A DNA stretch of 48,890 nt from Rickettsia typhi. Its GTDB lineage: Bacteria; Pseudomonadota; Alphaproteobacteria; Rickettsiales; UBA1997. The first letter of the stretch is position 1, and every line of letters starts with the position of its first letter. Below the pieces are notes generated by a model. That model was not told the DNA's origin. It searched no databases and saw only the letters and a list, made by a program, of their open reading frames with translations. Location: NCBI GenBank assembly GCA_945900795.1, contig CAMDJN010000005.1:1-48890 (forward strand). The letters run 5' to 3'. The translations under genes were made by a program, and so were the position numbers. Below are positions 48,821 to 48,890 of this stretch, piece after piece.

Positions 48821-48890
48821 ATGACCAAAAACTACACTCGGATTTCTCTTTGTGAACGAGAAATAATTTACAAACTCAACCTTGAGAAAA
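48821..48890 (+). mobile_element. IS30-type transposase, 5' end only
   Basis: The ATG at 48821 opens a frame to the window end: MTKNYTRISLCEREIIYKLN, then LEK. This fits the N-terminal helix of IS30-family transposases (pattern L-x-x-x-ER-x-x-I-x-x-L, followed by a helix-turn-helix). Only 23 residues are visible, so the family call rests on this pattern and on the adjacent inverted repeat. Confidence 0.6.

Overview
The window looks like a piece of chromosome from an AT-rich alphaproteobacterium, most likely Rickettsiales or a neighbouring deep-branching lineage. The reasons are the alphaproteobacterial regulator TrcR (DUF1013), a VirB8-VirB9 pair of type IV secretion type, Rieske/cytochrome b and Nuo subunits, scattered single housekeeping genes in short operons, weak Shine-Dalgarno signals, and many short palindromic repeats between and sometimes inside genes. 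The lineage is inferred from gene content only. Against a strictly reduced parasite, it keeps genes of biosynthesis (panC, ilvN, hisI, nadE, pdxJ, birA, queD) and a complete TonB-ExbB-ExbD iron-uptake set.

Layout. 0.3-9.7 kb, mostly minus strand: parvulin and HAD phosphatase, CsgG-like lipoprotein, metK, an outer-membrane barrel, ilvN, panC plus a CDGSH protein, ogt, petB and petA. 9.8-14.1 kb, plus strand: dut, then nadE, a small zinc-ribbon membrane protein, gltX and dsbB in an overlapping run. 14.0-19.9 kb, minus strand: a TonB-C protein, a lone prepilin, recJ, rho with an Asn/Gln-rich N-terminus, and hisI. 19.9-27.2 kb, plus strand: queD, ybgC, lepA, cysT, tRNA-Gln, a stand-alone DbpA-type RNA-binding protein and polA, followed by convergent tRNA-Leu, rpmA and rplU on the minus strand.

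28-37 kb: an HExxH protein, then a minus-strand block for iron and the envelope. It holds a PepSY membrane protein, a beta-lactamase-fold hydrolase, a rhodanese/DUF2892 protein, a TonB-dependent siderophore receptor, and tonB-exbB-exbD with a good Fur-box candidate in front of tonB. Two long imperfect palindromes of about 207 and 220 bp lie in this block. 37-42.3 kb is the cell-elongation region: rodA on the minus strand, and virB8, virB9, mreD and mrdA on the plus strand as one tight unit. 42.3-47.4 kb holds birA, trcR, bcp, rplY, nuoH, nuoI and pdxJ.

The right end (47.4-48.9 kb) is the most accessory-looking part. A protein fusing a DUF1016/YhcG-type N-terminal domain to a staphylococcal-nuclease domain lies behind a perfect 26-bp palindrome, next to the start of an IS30-type transposase that runs off the window. 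A dispersed repeat family with ends AGGGAACCTCTAAAAATT occurs in full, half and remnant forms across the window, and one half-copy supplies the last codons of pdxJ. No rRNA, CRISPR array or phage module was seen.
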